Source of the DNA: Paramecium octaurelia
Lineage: Eukaryota; Ciliophora; Oligohymenophorea; Peniculida; Parameciidae
NCBI GenBank assembly: GCA_905182995.1
Contig: CAJJDP010000103.1
Span: forward strand, 62,001 to 126,000
Length of the DNA stretch: 64,000 nt
Direction of reading: 5' to 3'
The position numbers and the translations under genes are program-made. Below, piece by piece: positions 34,938-48,617 of this stretch. The notes beneath the pieces were generated by a model. It made no database searches. It was not told where the DNA came from and saw only the letters and a program-made list of their open reading frames with translations. How positions within the stretch are numbered: the stretch's first letter is position 1; the number at the start of each line of letters is the position of its first letter.

Positions 34938-36556
34938 TCATTAAAACTTTCTCCTTGATAAATGAGGAGTAATATTAAAAATGGCAATATTGGTTTCCTC
35001 ATCTGCCAATTAATCTAGATCATCAAAATCTCTATAATCATTATCTATATCCTATAATGCTTATTGACGTTCGGCTTTAGTTGATGTTTACTTTAAGAAG
35101 TTCTTTTATGTCTACTCTTTTTTTTCAATCGAAAAATAAGATTGCTCTCGTTTTTCAAAAGCAAACTTTCTAAAATTCTCTTTCTAACTTTAGTAATGAT
35201 AATTGTTGATTTAACTAGTACCCATGCTAGATATATTCTAACTACATCTCTAGATTTAATAATACTGTTATCCTTACTCTGCTTTGTTTATTTTTTTCAG
35301 GGGAAAGCTATTATTATTACTCATTTTCTTAGACAGGCACATTTAGAAAAGAACTTCCTCTTTATTCAGGTTTTTCATCGTAACTTTTCTTAATGTCCAA
35401 TTCAGGCTTAACTTCAGTTTATTTTTCTTATACAATTAGAAACACGTACCTAGTTTTTATTTCAAAAGATTTGCTATAACCCTTTGTTTTCGTTTTTTGA
35501 GTTCAGGTAACCGCTCCCACTCGAAATCCAATGGAACATGGTTCTATGAGGATTATACCTCAATTTAATATTATTTCTAAAATTGATCTTTTAGAAACGA
35601 ATATTCTGGTTCTCCTTAAAAATCAAGGCCACGTGCATAGATAAATAGATTCAAGAAACACTTATATGATGAATATGACGTTAAACTTTCGGCAATCCTT
35701 CACATAACTTCTCTAAAGTGATTTATTGTTTAAATTCTTTAATTTTTTAATACTTCTCTGACTTTGTTGAAGTGTTTAGATTCATCCATGGAAGACGACC
35801 TTTAGCCAGATAGACTAATACATATCCCAGACTCTCAATATCATCTTTTCGAGATTGCTCCTTTCCTTCAAATTAGAATTCATAATTCACCTAAATGTGC
35901 TGTTAGACTTGCATATCTAGCTGTCCCAATCATTCCCCTTCTCTCATTTTAGGGTATATGATCACCCTAGGAATTTCTATAGTACTTGGCCAAACCAAAA
36001 TCGATTAAATATATCTAATCGATATCATCATACCCTATACACATATTATCAGGCTTTAAATCTCTATGAATTAGGTTTTTTGAATGCAACATCTTAAGTC
36101 TCTCAATTAATATAATTCCAATCCTTAAAACAGTCTAAATGCTAAATTTGTAATTGCATCTCTTTAATAATTATTCCAAATTGTATCCCAGATACGTTTG
36201 CATGAAATAATTATATTGTTCATCCCTTCCATAAAATACAATCTAAGGAAATCCTATCAAATTTATTATATCATTATACCCTCAAAATCTTGCACCTCAA
36301 TCAATACCTTTATTTCCCTCACTAACAAACTAACTGCCCCATTTGAATTTTCTTCTCTCTTCTCAAATTTAGTCGCAAATATTTCCCCAGTCTCCGTATT
36401 CTCTGTCTTAAAAATCATTCCAAAACTGCCTTAACCTACTTTATCTATCAATCTAAATTTTGTTGCCACAATCGACCCACTTGATAATTTATTACTATTC
36501 TCCCCTGAATCTTTTTTTATTGATTTGTGATTCGTTTATATTTGAGATTAATTCAT
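34938..36556 (-). CDS. Casein kinase 1 family protein kinase with long C-terminal tail
   Basis: Start [20 protein letters not shown]. Glycine loop [15 protein letters not shown] Lys in FATKFE, catalytic loop [29 protein letters not shown] (DFG present) and the CK1-type [20 protein letters not shown] followed by [20 protein letters not shown] and KGRLPWM: all kinase motifs are intact and of CK1 type. Introns of about 27, 25 and 26 nt are inferred. After the kinase core a ~200-residue Gln/Lys/Asn-rich tail leads to an acidic end ([19 protein letters not shown]). Ser/Thr kinase; target unknown. Confidence 0.88.
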
Positions 36557-36820
36557 TATAATAAAATAATATATATCATAAAGACTTTGTAAGTTATTGC
36601 AATTAGAAAAGATCGAAACTAAATATATAAATGGGTTGTGGTTAAATCGTAACATATAAATAAATAATATCTTCAGGTGTAGAATAAATATTATTAACTT
36701 CACACAATTTTAATTTTCATAATTATTAATAATTTAGAATGTAAATGTATTAATTTTTGTTTAAAAGAAGAGAAAAATAGGTTAGCACTCAAAAATAATA
36801 TAATAATTATTATAATGAAA

Positions 36821-37637
36821 TCAACACTTTTTGTTTCCAGTTTATAATGAAAGGGGATTTAAATATGCTTAACTTCTAGGAGACTCATTTGTTCGAGTCA
36901 GAGATAACAATTTAGTGAAATTGATTGGCCTATCTTTTTATTTGGTTGAATTGGGATTCTTAGCTACCGTTGGAGTACTAATAAAATTATGTAAAGTGAT
37001 TACTGATAAAATTTGTCACTTTTTTCAAAGTCTCTCTAATTTTTATTTAAGTCTGTATTTAATTAATTAATCAAATTATCGTAAATTTCTCTAGCAGAAT
37101 TAACTTTCTCCTTTTTACTTTCTTAATTCTAAGGCGATTCGCATAATATTTTCCTATAATAAATAAATATAAAAGTTACTCTAATTTTTAAGCGATTTAG
37201 ATGATTTTAGTAGTTTACAACTCTAAATTCTTGGCTGTTTAATTTTAAATACCCATAGAAACTGCTTATTCAAACAATTAGTTTTTTTCTTACTGTAATT
37301 TATAAATATGATCCTTGTATTCTTTTTTTAAGTAAGCGAGTTCCTTTTCATTTTCTTTTGACAATGTTTGAAGCATAGAAGAGTAGGATTGTTCAATTTC
37401 ATTATTTTTCTCAGTCTGTAAATTGAATAGTGTTTCTTAGAGTGCCAAGATGTCCTATTTGAGTTGATTATTTTCATTTTGTAAGGATTGAATTTGATTG
37501 GTAATGTTGTGTTACTCTACAAGTTTCTTTTTTAATAAATTGTTTTGTTGTGAGAGTACTTCAACTTGAAGTTATAGTTTATTATTGGAAATGTGTAATT
37601 CATGGTTTAGGAGTATTAAATTATCTTGAATATTCAT
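36821..37637 (-). CDS. Coiled-coil protein
   Basis: MNIQDNLILLNHELHISNNK opens a nearly continuous heptad coiled coil (LQLQVEVLSQQNNLLKKKLV and onward). After a 26-nt intron (about 37.16-37.18 kb) the frame continues KILCESPQNQESKKEKVNSA and, after another (about 36.98-37.0 kb), ends in a Ser/Pro/Thr-rich tail with TGA at 36823-36821. Possibly cytoskeletal; no specific family recognised. Confidence 0.6.
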
Positions 37638-37729
37638 TGATTAAGATATTATTAAATATAATTTTAGATCATAGGTCTGAATAACGAAATAAATTAGTAA
37701 ATAACATATAATAACAATTTCAGAATAAA

Positions 37730-38028
37730 AACTATTCATTTTTTTGATTAATCCATTGATCCCAGCAATTCGAAGTTATACAGGATACTAGTTGTTTGAT
37801 TTTGGAGGAATCAACTCCCTAAATAGATAGACAATTTCCAAAAATTGTTCCAACAGGATTCTTAGAGAAATCAGAATCTAAACATTTAATAATTACACTA
37901 TCCGTTTTGACCTATTATCAATAATAGAAATATACCCTTAGACTATCTAATAATTCAGCTTTACAATAATCACAATCGATTGTAAGAATGGATGTAAAAA
38001 ATAAGAGTAAAATAATCTATTTTAACAT
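37730..38028 (-). CDS. Small secreted Cys-containing protein
   Basis: MLKQIILLLFFTSILTIDCD is a clear signal peptide. The mature part has five to six Cys (CDYC, KCLD, GNCLS, SCITSNCWD) and one 24-nt intron at about 37.9 kb. Pairwise Cys spacing suggests disulfides, in the manner of saposin-like or other small secreted ciliate proteins, but no family is certain. Confidence 0.55.
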
Positions 38029-38055
38029 GTATTTCTAAAAATATATATATATTAA

Positions 38056-39091
38056 TCATTTTTTTTGATTTTATTAATCCATAGATAGAAAAAGTATTTT
38101 TGGATTTTTATTTTTGGCAATCAATTACACAGTTTCAAAATACCTGATCTACATAGCAGCTTTAGAGTCCAACATATCAGCAGCTTCTCTCAATAGTTTG
38201 GCAGCAGATACATCACTCTATAAGTATGATATCAAAAATACTTGAGCTGAAATAATTTTGGATTAAGCAAGTCTTTAAGCTTTGGGAGCATTAGATAATG
38301 AGCTTTGCAATTCTTCATTCATTAACATATCCTTAATGAAAATATGCTCCAAATATATACCTTAATAATAGGAAATGAATACCCCATTCAGAAACCACAT
38401 CAAAAATGAATGCTTCAATTTCGTCGGCTATCTTCTATCTATTCTCAATAATGTCCTACAAGGTGTGTTCTCCACAAATGGTACGCAAAGTCTATGGGAA
38501 TAGAAGGATGCATGATTACAGCATAAGTGATTTCCTTGACTGCTTCAACGATCATTTTAACTCTATATGCAGACTTCATGACATCCACAACTCGATAGTA
38601 AACAATAGTATCAATATTGACAGTTATATTATCCTTGGTTAAGACAAGTTATCTTTCTAAATCTATGATACTGAAATATAAATTGATAATTATACAAAGT
38701 CTTGGTGCTGACAGGAATCACTCTATCGGTAAATCTAAGGAGGAATAAAGAATAAATAAATTACGGGTTTATTTCATGAAGCCCAGACTCCAAAGTTCTT
38801 TGATATTTGCCAAATTTCTGTAATAATCCTTTCTATCCTTGTGTTATGAGATAATATGGATAAGGACAACAACAAAAACAGCAAGGCATCCATGCTCTTA
38901 GAGTCCCAAAACATGAACCAAGACAATTGAGAGTACTTTCGTAGCATGTCATTTTCTAATTTTCATTTTCTTCTCTGAAGTTAGAAATAGATTTAATACA
39001 TAATGTCATCAAATTTAGATCTCTCTTTTCTAGACTCTCTCTTTTTTTTGATTTCCAGTTCTTTTTCAAAGGAAATGGAGTCACTTATCAT
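38056..39091 (-). CDS. Stomatin/SPFH-domain membrane protein
   Basis: Start MISDSISFEKELEIKKKRES. After a 25-nt intron comes a Cys-rich, probably palmitoylated stretch (CLGSCFGTLRAWMPCCFCCC), then the SPFH core: LITQGQKGLLQKFGKYQRTL, LTKDNITVNIDTIVYYRVVD, a central helical region and a C-terminal segment (PKAQRLAQSKIISAQVF) with YFETVQLIAKNKNPKILFLS. Introns near 38.68-38.7 and 38.34-38.36 kb are inferred. Stomatin-like proteins oligomerise on lipid microdomains and regulate channels. Confident at superfamily level. Confidence 0.8.
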
Positions 39092-39124
39092 AAATTAAGA
39101 AAATATTAATAATATAGAATATAC

Positions 39125-40287
39125 TCAATAATATTAATCTTATTTTTTAGTAGAGGCTTTTGGTATTTCAAAACTTTGGATTTGAGCTTGGATGATGTCG
39201 TTTTCTTGGAGTAGTTTTTCAATGGATTGATTATTTTTGTGTTGAGAATTTTGATACTACAATAAATAAAAGGGAAATTACACTAACAGTTCTGGAGATG
39301 TGATTGCTCTATTTATCTGTAGAATAACTGCATAATTGATTGTTTTTATTCTAATAAGTTTGGAATTCATCGTATTCTTAACAACTTAATTCAAATACAT
39401 AATTACATTGAATGAATTTAATTATTAAATTACTCCAACTATTTGTTAATAAGGTAATCTTAATAGGCTTTGTCAAAGCTTTCAATGAAGAGTTTCTGAT
39501 TTTCATTAACAGTTTTGATCTCTATAAATAGTCCAGTATTTACATTTTAATTCTTCATTGATCTCATGCAATTTCCCATTATTAAATTAGCTTCTTTCAA
39601 TAGCCTGTTTTAATTAGTCGAAACATTATTCATTCAAAACCGAAGACTGTTGTCTATATAAGGTTCCATTCTTTGAACTCTCTTTGACAAGCATATAGTA
39701 CTCCTTGACTTTCTAAGCGTTGAAATAGTGTAACTTAGGGAACTCTACTCCATTCTGTTTCAATCTGGAATATCTAAGCCATAGATCTCTCCATACATTT
39801 GACTGATCACTGGATTATGTGGATGCCATAAATTCCAAACAAATATGCTTTCCAATGATAATCTCACTAGAGTATTCCCTAAAACCATCAATTATTAATC
39901 TAATTTTCTACATTAAACTACCTGGATTCTCACTAAAATAGTACTTCCCTCTCTCTCTCTTCTTCTAATCCCCTTTGATGATATCCTCAATCAAATATAC
40001 TACATTCCTTGTGACTCCATCCAATACACACTCATGATGAAGATCCATTAGTTCTTTTATTAACTGCTCAGCTAAATCATACTAACAGACTTACTCTCAT
40101 CCCTAAAACCATCTCTATAGGCTCTGATTATTTACAATAAAATATCTCTTCAATGGTCTCCAACACATATTTCAAAGTAGCCCTACGCCCATTAATAATT
40201 TACTTACTCATCTTCGATATTATCCTTATATTCCTTTGTTTCCCTATAAGCTTATTCTGATTATAAACAGCTTCTTAAATTCTTCAT
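39125..40287 (-). CDS. Hypothetical alpha-helical protein
   Basis: MKNLRSCLQSEQAYRETKEY then, after 25- and 28-nt introns, a helical domain with LEEDI-type packing (DLHHECVLDGVTRNVVYLIE, IRLIIDGFREYSSEIIIGKH) and a C-terminal coiled coil to TGA 39127-39125. The N-terminal helical array faintly recalls VHS/ENTH-like superhelices, but I would not assign it. Further introns (22 nt near 39.53 kb, about 31 nt near 39.26 kb) are inferred. Confidence 0.6.
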
Positions 40288-40313
40288 TATTAATATATAT
40301 TTATAAAACTGAA

Positions 40314-43300
40314 TCACTTTTTCTTCCTCTCCTCTTCCCACTTCTTAGTTATTTCCAGTAACTCCTTACTCTTAGCATCCTTTGGAAGATAAGGTAACTT
40401 AAGTTAAGAATCTGTCATTGATTTCTTCTCTTGTCCTTGCTTACCATGTGTTCCTGGCTCTGACCATTTACTGTTCTTCTTTACCTATGGACTTTCTGGC
40501 AATCCCTATCTCTTTTTCAATGATTGCATGTCTAATCAACCTTAATTTAAATATCTACCAACGGATTAATGTTTTGGCTTTGTCTCCTCTATAATGTCAT
40601 CTCCTTCGATCGATCTCAATTTACCTGCAAACAGATCCTTATTCTATGGGATATCCAAGTATGCCAAACAGGCTGCTAAAGTGAAGCTAGTAGTCTTATT
40701 CATATTGTCCTCCAGCATTTCAACATATTTGTGTTTAATTTTAGGTTTTTTAGTTTATTTCTCCTTATATATGATAAGTTATTATAAATTATCATCCAGT
40801 TTCTTACCACTCTAAATTGCATTGAAGTATTCCTAACCCATAATGGCTATTTTCAATAACACATACTCAAATTCAAAATATGTTAACCCTATTTCATCTT
40901 AATATTTTAAGTTCTTTTAGACTGCTTCTCTATGAGCAACATAGTTCTTTTGTTTCAATGTATTCGTAAACACCTTTATTAATTATTCTTCACTGAACAC
41001 CTACATTAAATTGAAAGCATTTGCAAAATCTAGCCATCCCTACAAAACTATCTTTTTACCACTATAATTCCAAGCATCAGAATACTTAAGATAATGATTA
41101 AATGCCTCAATATATAATTTTAATTAATACCACACTACCAGATGATCTAAAATGTTTAAATTCTGCTTAGACTTTTGGATCTTTATAAAAGTTCTAGAAT
41201 TTCTCATTCAATCTTTCCTTCTTCTCTAACGATGTTTTATAATGAGCTGCCATTTCAGCTGTTCTAGCTTTAAATCTTTGTTCGGCCTTGTCTTCTTTTA
41301 TTGGTTTCTTCTCTGATGGTTAAGGTTAAGGTTAAGATTATTGTTTTTATTTATTATCTTATTAAGGCTATTGCCCTTTTTTCTTTGGAGAATCCTTCCT
41401 ATCATCTTATTAAGGTAATGAACTTTTAATAACCACCTCAGATTAATTCTTTCTATATTCTTTTTTTAAATTATTCATATAATTAATATGCTTAGGCTTT
41501 TACTCTCTCAATTACTCTCCAACTACTTGTGATTCACTAAACCTTATTTCTTCCTTCTTCTCTTTAAATTATTAAATTCTGTCTTATTGTTTATCAAGGT
41601 AATCCTTTCTTTTTTGCCATTTTAAATCCTTCAATTCTTTCTTCAAGGCTTCTTCTTGCATCGATACTATCTTTTCAACTATACTCTTGTTGATTATCTT
41701 CTCTTCAGACAATTAAGACAAATCTAAGGATCTATTCATAAACTCTTATTTTTCGATAGGCAATAGAGAAAGAGAGTTCTTTAATTGTTCTTATTTCTCA
41801 GCCAAAGGGTCTACCTTAAGATCTGAATGGACTCCTTTAGCTGCAATTGGTTTGACTTCATAGATGAGATTGATTTTGAATGTTGGCTCAACTATATTGG
41901 TTCTATAATTAAATATTGAATTACTTAAATTTAGATTATATAAGTTCATTGACAATTTCGAAACAAGTTAAATAGGATTTATTTAGATTTTTCATAACAT
42001 CTCTCATTTAATAATGTAAAGATACTCTTTCAATTTATACCTTCTTTAATCTAGTTTCAGTAGGTACATCTATGTTTGGATTCTACAATAATTAGGCATT
42101 CCACTTTTGAATTGTACTTTTATCAGCCACAGTAGTGACACCATCAGGATCATCAAAAATGAGATGATTGTCATTCCTTCTTCTAGCAACAAAGGAGAAA
42201 TATTTAAAGAATTCAACCAAAACATGACCAGAAGGCATTTTCCTAAAATCTTTAGGAGGTCTACCAAAAATAAGGACAGCAAATTATACAAGAAACTTTT
42301 TGAAATTCTCGAAATCTAATTTGTAATTGACTGTTCTAGAGGTAGTGGCTGAAATTGATGATTATTTTTCAGTTTAATTGTCTTATGGAAGTTATCTGAT
42401 TTGAGAACTCAAGCTGAATAGATTAAATTTATGATTCACAGTTGCGATAAGATTTATGATCTCCTCATATGTACTGAAATTAAAGATTTCATAGTCTTGG
42501 AGTATCTTAACAATGTCAGATGATCTCAATTCTAATTGGCTTTGATCCAAACTTCTTAATCTATTCTTAGCAGCCTCTTGAGGAGTGGATGCATATTTAT
42601 TAAATAAATATCTGAAGGTTTTTGAAAAATGTTTAATTGCAATATTCATTGATTCTCTATCAACATCTTCTTCAAATGAAAAATCAATCAATACAACATC
42701 TTAAGGTTTATATGCTAATTCTCCTTCTTCGTAGACACATTAAAATTCATCAAAGTCATAGTTTCTTTTCTTCTTTTTTGTTTATTGAAGATTTTTAGAT
42801 TCGTTCTTTTCTTCCAATAATAATGATTTGACTAAATCTTCTTCTTTTTCAAATAATTTCTTATTCTTCTAAAGGTATTAATCTTCCAAAGCTTATGATT
42901 AACTACCTTCCATTTACTGCATTTTCTTTTCGAGAAATAATTGAGATGTCATCTACTAATCTTTGGTCACATATTCATCAACAATGGTATTTGGATCCCC
43001 AAGCATTTACAACAATTACAAGATACCCTTGTTGTCTCTATTTTCAATACTTCTAAGTTCTAGATGTGCTCCCACAAATAATGGTTTAAGCATATTGTTC
43101 ATCTAGAAACATCTCAATTAGATGATGTATTTAAATAATTATATAGTTTGAGCTCTTCTTTAAGAATTAACAACAGAATCATCTTAATAATTTGTGAGAG
43201 TAGTTGTTGTCTTCTTAGATCTGACAGAATTAACATATAAATTTAAACATGTCTGAGCCATCCTATTCATGTATTCTTAAAATTCTGAAAGTTCTATAAA

Positions 43301-44908
43301 CTTTTGAATGATTTGTTATATTGTTGGAAACAAAGCACTCTAAAATAAGACACTACTATTGTAAATCCTAATTAATAATTCTAACATTGTTATTGCTGAT
43401 TATACTTTCAAATTCTGATGTGCACTTAACACATAATAAATATCACAATCAGATATATTAAGGTGTTGATTCTTAATTAAACCATCAATCAACAATTCTA
43501 TTGGAATGCTTGGATATTTTTGAATAATATAGGAGAATTATCTTACAATATATTCATTATTCTGACTTTCAATTAGAATTGAAATCAACTTCTTATACAC
43601 TGAAACAGCTGTGATCACTTTCTTTTGAGCCAGTCCATCCAGTAATTTGAACGCCTATGTAATAGAGTAAGTTTTCAATATTGTTGAATTATCTTTGGCT
43701 GTTCTTTAAAGCATAGCCAAAATGGATTATTGATACTACATATTTTATTCTAGAAATGCATTATAATGAATCCATGCATTGCATAGAAATTGGATGGCTA
43801 CATTCTTTTCATCTCTTGTACTTTGGTTATCACTTAATCTTATAGCTATCTGAATTTGTTATTCTAAATTGTAATTTACAAGCTAAATCAATAGTATTCT
43901 AAAATACATCACAATTTAAATAAGGAAGCAAAGCTCCATAAAATTCAATATATGATTTTGGATTTTCAAAATACTTCTATTGTCCAAATACTTGACTATA
44001 ATCATAATATGCAATTTAAGATAAGGCAGTTGCAAGTGGTTCAGCCAATTAGGGTTATCTTTAAAGTGTTATAATCAGACTAGATAAACCAGAACCTAAA
44101 TAGATCAATGCTATTAAATACTTAATAACCATTAGAACATATGAAACAGCAAGTCAAATTAAGCTAGATCGTATGCTAATTTACCAAGTAATCGTAATCC
44201 CCAATGAACCACTTCTGAGTCTTTAGAGAATATGGAGAGTTTAAGGAATGAAACAAAGAATCCAATTTGATGTTCCTCATCCCTTAAGAGTTCAATTAAT
44301 CTAGGCATATTATTGTATATTTCTTAGAGTAGTGTTACTAGTTAAATGTACTACCCTTTGACTCCTTTGATAAAGACATGAGTGAGCAATTTGAAATTGT
44401 TATTGAGTAATTATTATGATTGTTTTGGTTTCAAGATGAGATTCTAACTCAAGGCTACTATTACAAATTCTAATACGGTTTCACATGAACTGATTGGTTT
44501 TGCAGAATTAAGAGTTTCAATATCAAAAGTTTTCTTTTGGTTTTCAATTTTGGAGGTGACTTCTTTGACGAATTTGGATTGTATATCCTTCAAGACTTCA
44601 ACAATCATTTCTAAATCACCATCAATAATTAATTTCTTGATTTCAGTATCCAATTCCACTTTAATTTAATGTAATCGTTCTGTGATTATATTCCAATTAT
44701 ACAATCTAGCTGTGGGATTAGTTTGTATTTTGATTTGTTAACTGTAGGCACCTGTTAATTTATCTAAAAGTTCTGACATCTTGAAACCGTTGTAGAAGGC
44801 TGATGTGGTTTCAGGATCTAATTCCATTCTCCCATTTTATTTTGGAATTCCATTCTAGATTACATTTAATGATTTCAACCATTTAAACATATCTTAAGTG
44901 ATTTGCAT
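40314..44908 (-). CDS. Very large protein: calponin-homology-like N-terminus, helical repeats, coiled coil, EF-hand-like C-terminus
   Basis: Start MQITQDMFKWLKSLNVIQNG; the first ~110 residues (FKMSELLDKLTGAYSQQIKI, LYNWNIITERLHQIKVEL) have the pattern of the CH-2/CLAMP-type calponin-homology domain of microtubule-binding ciliary proteins. Then come ~500 residues of helical repeats of armadillo style (for example VVHWGLRLLGKLAYDLAQF), a charged coiled coil (41.7-41.4 kb), Gln-Pro repeats, and a C-terminal part with an EF-hand-like helix pair (LQGWLDFANAFNLMQVFSEE). TGA 40316-40314. Several introns are inferred. Probably cytoskeletal or ciliary. The span reads as one gene, but a split near 42 kb cannot be ruled out. 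Confidence 0.55.
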
Positions 44909-44999
44909 TTCGTGTACAAGTATATTTTATATTATTAATAATCATATTTATTTTTCATTGCTCAATTAATTCAATTTGGTACTCATAGGTATTAATCTT

Positions 45000-47900
45000 T
45001 CACTCAATTGATTCAATGTGATCTTTATTAGAAATGACAAAAAAGTCAAGGCATCCTAAATGCAGATTTGGGATTTTGGATGACATACAAATATTAACAA
45101 ACTCACGAAATACTAAAAAGTAGCCATGGCATTAAAGATCAAATACAATTTCAAAATACCATAAGATTGACTTGGTATCTAACATCATTATATATATAAA
45201 TACCCAGATTGATTCAAATAGATTCGATAATATTATAGTGAGTGGATAAGGGAATAAAATTAATTACAAACTCATAATATCTGCCTCTTATTGATCATCA
45301 GGAGATTTCAACTGATTATATTTCCCAATGATTAAACTTAAAATGCTCTGTAATAAGAACTATAATATATTAACAATATCTTACATTATCTAATAAAATC
45401 AAAATACATATCATAATGATGAGTGTATACTTATCTAAAAAGGTTCGTTTATGAGAAAATGATTGGAATCTGATGTAATCAAATATTCTAATAATGAGAT
45501 AATAGGTTTTTGAAAAGGAATTGGGTCTTTGACTTTGCTTCTTAGTTATTTATTTGAACTAATGTTTTGTGTGTCCCACTTATTGATGATCCTTTTCAGT
45601 ACTCTTAGACAAAAACTATTCTCTCAACAATTCCACATCAATTACATCCTCATCATCATAGTTATATTCAATATTTCTGATAGAAAAATCTTCAATATCA
45701 TTAAAACTAAGTTTCTGGTTTTTCAATTACTAATCAACTTCGGCAGGGTCCTATTCTGTATTAAAGATAAAAACACCAAATTTGACATCTTGTAATTTTT
45801 AAAAGATAACATTCTTGTGAAGTTCTCTCATGAACTCTTTGAATTAAGATTCTTATTTCATTTCAATCAATGTGATTGTAGATGATTGATGTTGAGAATC
45901 AAATGGAAATTAAGCAACCAATAATTGCAATTTCACATTGTGATTCTGAAAAAACTAATTATTCCACTTCTCTAATAAATCAAATAATCTCTTAAAGTTT
46001 GATATGAAACTCTTATCAAGTGCTCCAAAATCTAAAGTCATGGCTACTTTATTGAATTTCTTTAAGAATCTTCTGATTTCTTTTGAGTTTTCTTCTCTTT
46101 CATCCTTACAGACTAGATTAGTCAAAATATTTTATCTATTTTAAATAGAATTTTTAGTCTAATTCACAGCAAAAAAGAGAGAGACTAAAAATTAATCTGA
46201 TTCGCATAGATAAAAAGGTCTTAAGTAATTGCCTTCTCCAGATAGATAAATAATGAAGGGACAAGTTAGATAAATATATTTTAAATCACAGTTTTTGTAA
46301 TTAAATATATCTATATATAAAAGAGAGTAATCTGCGCTTTTAGTCATTTTAAATCTACCATAAGTTTGATCTGATGACTATTTCCAGAATTTTGGTATTT
46401 CATTTTTGTTTAATAAAGCAGATAACAATTTATACTTGTCCTTCTTTATTTTTGTCTACCAACCCCAATATAGTGGATAATATAAGATAGCCAAAATGTT
46501 TAAAATAATGTAATTAGTCTTACTCCAAGAAGCAAGTTCATTAAAATTCTTAGCAAACTTTTCATACTCCTCCTTATTGACTGCCTTGTCAATTTCAACT
46601 GGTGGTTCAGAATGTAAGAACCATGGATTGAGAAAAGTATTATTGCCTATTACTGGTATTCTATGTGCATGGTACATTAGATCTCCTAAGACAAATTAAT
46701 CTGTCTCCTATAAACTTTCAGTGATTATCTTATCAGCAATGATTTCTTTTGTAGCATTCTCAAAATTAAAGTTTTTTTCAGTTGTAGAATCTTTCTTCTT
46801 ATATTACCTTCTTAATATATAACCCATAATGATCAACATCATAAAAACTACCAATTATATTCCAGTATTTCTAAGAATTTTGAAATCTTCAATGCAGCAA
46901 TCTGAAGTTTAACAAACATGAGCTTAATTGCAAAATGTATTATTCTATGAAAATTTACCCTATTTATAAACAGTAAATATTTACAAATGTATATGGACAA
47001 GGTACACATTATGAACTCCACCATAGAGAGTAAAATTGTTACTTCGAAGTATTATGACATGGAACACAAGAGAAATTCTCTACTTTAAAACCAGGAGAAC
47101 ACAAAGGTTCAACTAAGCTGCCATTTTATCCAAGTAAACCTGCACTAAGTCTCTAGTTTCTCACACCTGGACCATTTTTGATGGTTCCTAGAAATTTACT
47201 GTTTGAACAATAGGAATTTAAATTGCTGTATTGAAAAGGACTCAATGGACTTGTCAAACACTTAAATTAGACTACTCCTCCTCCACCTTCACCTACTAAA
47301 CTGTTTTAATCACTGTCTCCTCCCTGCAAAGAAATTAGAGAAGTTTCATCACTGATTAATTAGGTGGAATATATTTTGATAGATCCACCTGCACCTCCTC
47401 CAATACTATTATTAGTTGCATTGTCAACATATCCTGGAGATCCATCTGCTGATAAAATTGACTATTCCAAATTAATTGATGAATTCGCATACAGAAATAT
47501 AGAACCTCCACCAAATCCATATTAGAAATTCTAAGCATAATCTTCTCCAAAATCCTTCACTATTTCTAATAAGTTAACAGAACTGCCACCAGATCCTTAA
47601 TAAAGATTTGTTATTAGATAACCATATGGGTATAAATCAAACATGAATCTAGTGGAGTTTGTAAGGAATATACAATCACCTAGGTATGAATTACTAGCAT
47701 TCAATCCAATTCCTCCATATCCAGAATTAGAACCACCATTAGCAAAACATTTTTAGTTGTAATTGATAAACTCAGGACCTCTTGCATTGCTATATATAAA
47801 TAAACTAATTCAAGTACCCCTAGTTTATATAGCAACCAGATTATGAAGTTGATAAATTACTATTTTGCAAAATTATAGTGCCATTATTTAATATTCCTAT

Positions 47901-48617
47901 TTGACTAGCTTTTACTGAAGTGGAACTTAATTATAGGTAAGAGTTAGTATACACAAAGAAAGTGTAATTAGATACCTGAAAGAAAGCTGTGAAACGAGTT
48001 GGTTACTACAAGTAGATAAATTAATTGTGCAATAAATAATCTTCAATAGACTCAAAATTGACATTGAAAATGCTAATCATTCCAGGTAGTATATTCACGT
48101 TGTTTGTACAAGTTGAGGTAATCAATTAAAATTATGATGATTCAAAAGTCACTGAATTATTGAAAACAAAAAGAATCTTATTTGATATGACATTCAATCC
48201 CATAATTGCATAATTTTAAGTACTATTAAGAAAGAATGCAAGTAAGTAATTCTTCATATTCATTTGTGTATTTGGAATAAATGAAAAGTCTTTTGATGCT
48301 ATTATTATTATGTATTTGTTCTCAATAAATCCAGCCTTCTTTTGATTGCTATTTATATTACCAATATTGATTGTGGATGTATTGATTTTCACACTATGAC
48401 AATTTGTTGTAAAATTATTTAAATTCCATATTTATGAAGAATCTACATTCAACTCTACGTAATTATCTTAAGACTAACAATTCAGTTCTAATGAAGTTGG
48501 GGGTATACAATATGAATTGTAGTTATAAGTCTACTAATCAACATTAATCGTTGAACTATTCTAACAATCAATATCTAAAGACTTGCAATATTAAAACAAT
48601 AATATGATAATTAACAT
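45000..48617 (-). CDS. Giant secreted/membrane protein with Gly-rich beta-helix-like ectodomain
   Basis: Signal peptide MLIIILLFQYCKSLDIDC. A long Asn/Ser/Thr-rich ectodomain follows, with repeated GGG motifs (47.6-47.1 kb, for example IGGGAGGSIKIYS), typical of parallel beta-helix surface proteins. Near 46.9-46.8 kb are Cys clusters and the first hydrophobic segments, then more hydrophobic segments (YIILNILAILYYPLYWGW; LIIMICILILLDN) and intracellular acidic/basic stretches to TGA 45002-45000. Many ciliate transmembrane proteins share this layout without assigned function. Multiple short introns (for example 25 nt near 45.36 kb). Confidence 0.65.

Noticed and set aside
36631-36918. Plus-strand 95-codon frame beginning MGCGQ, which looked like a myristoylated small protein.
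   Set aside because: It overlaps the better-supported 3' exons of the minus-strand coiled-coil gene (36821-37637), and TGA-free stretches of this length are expected by chance in AT-rich DNA.
41322-41340. ggttaaggttaaggttaag, resembling a telomeric repeat.
   Set aside because: On the minus strand it encodes Gln-Pro repeats inside a continuous reading frame, and it differs from Paramecium telomere repeats (G4T2/G3T3).
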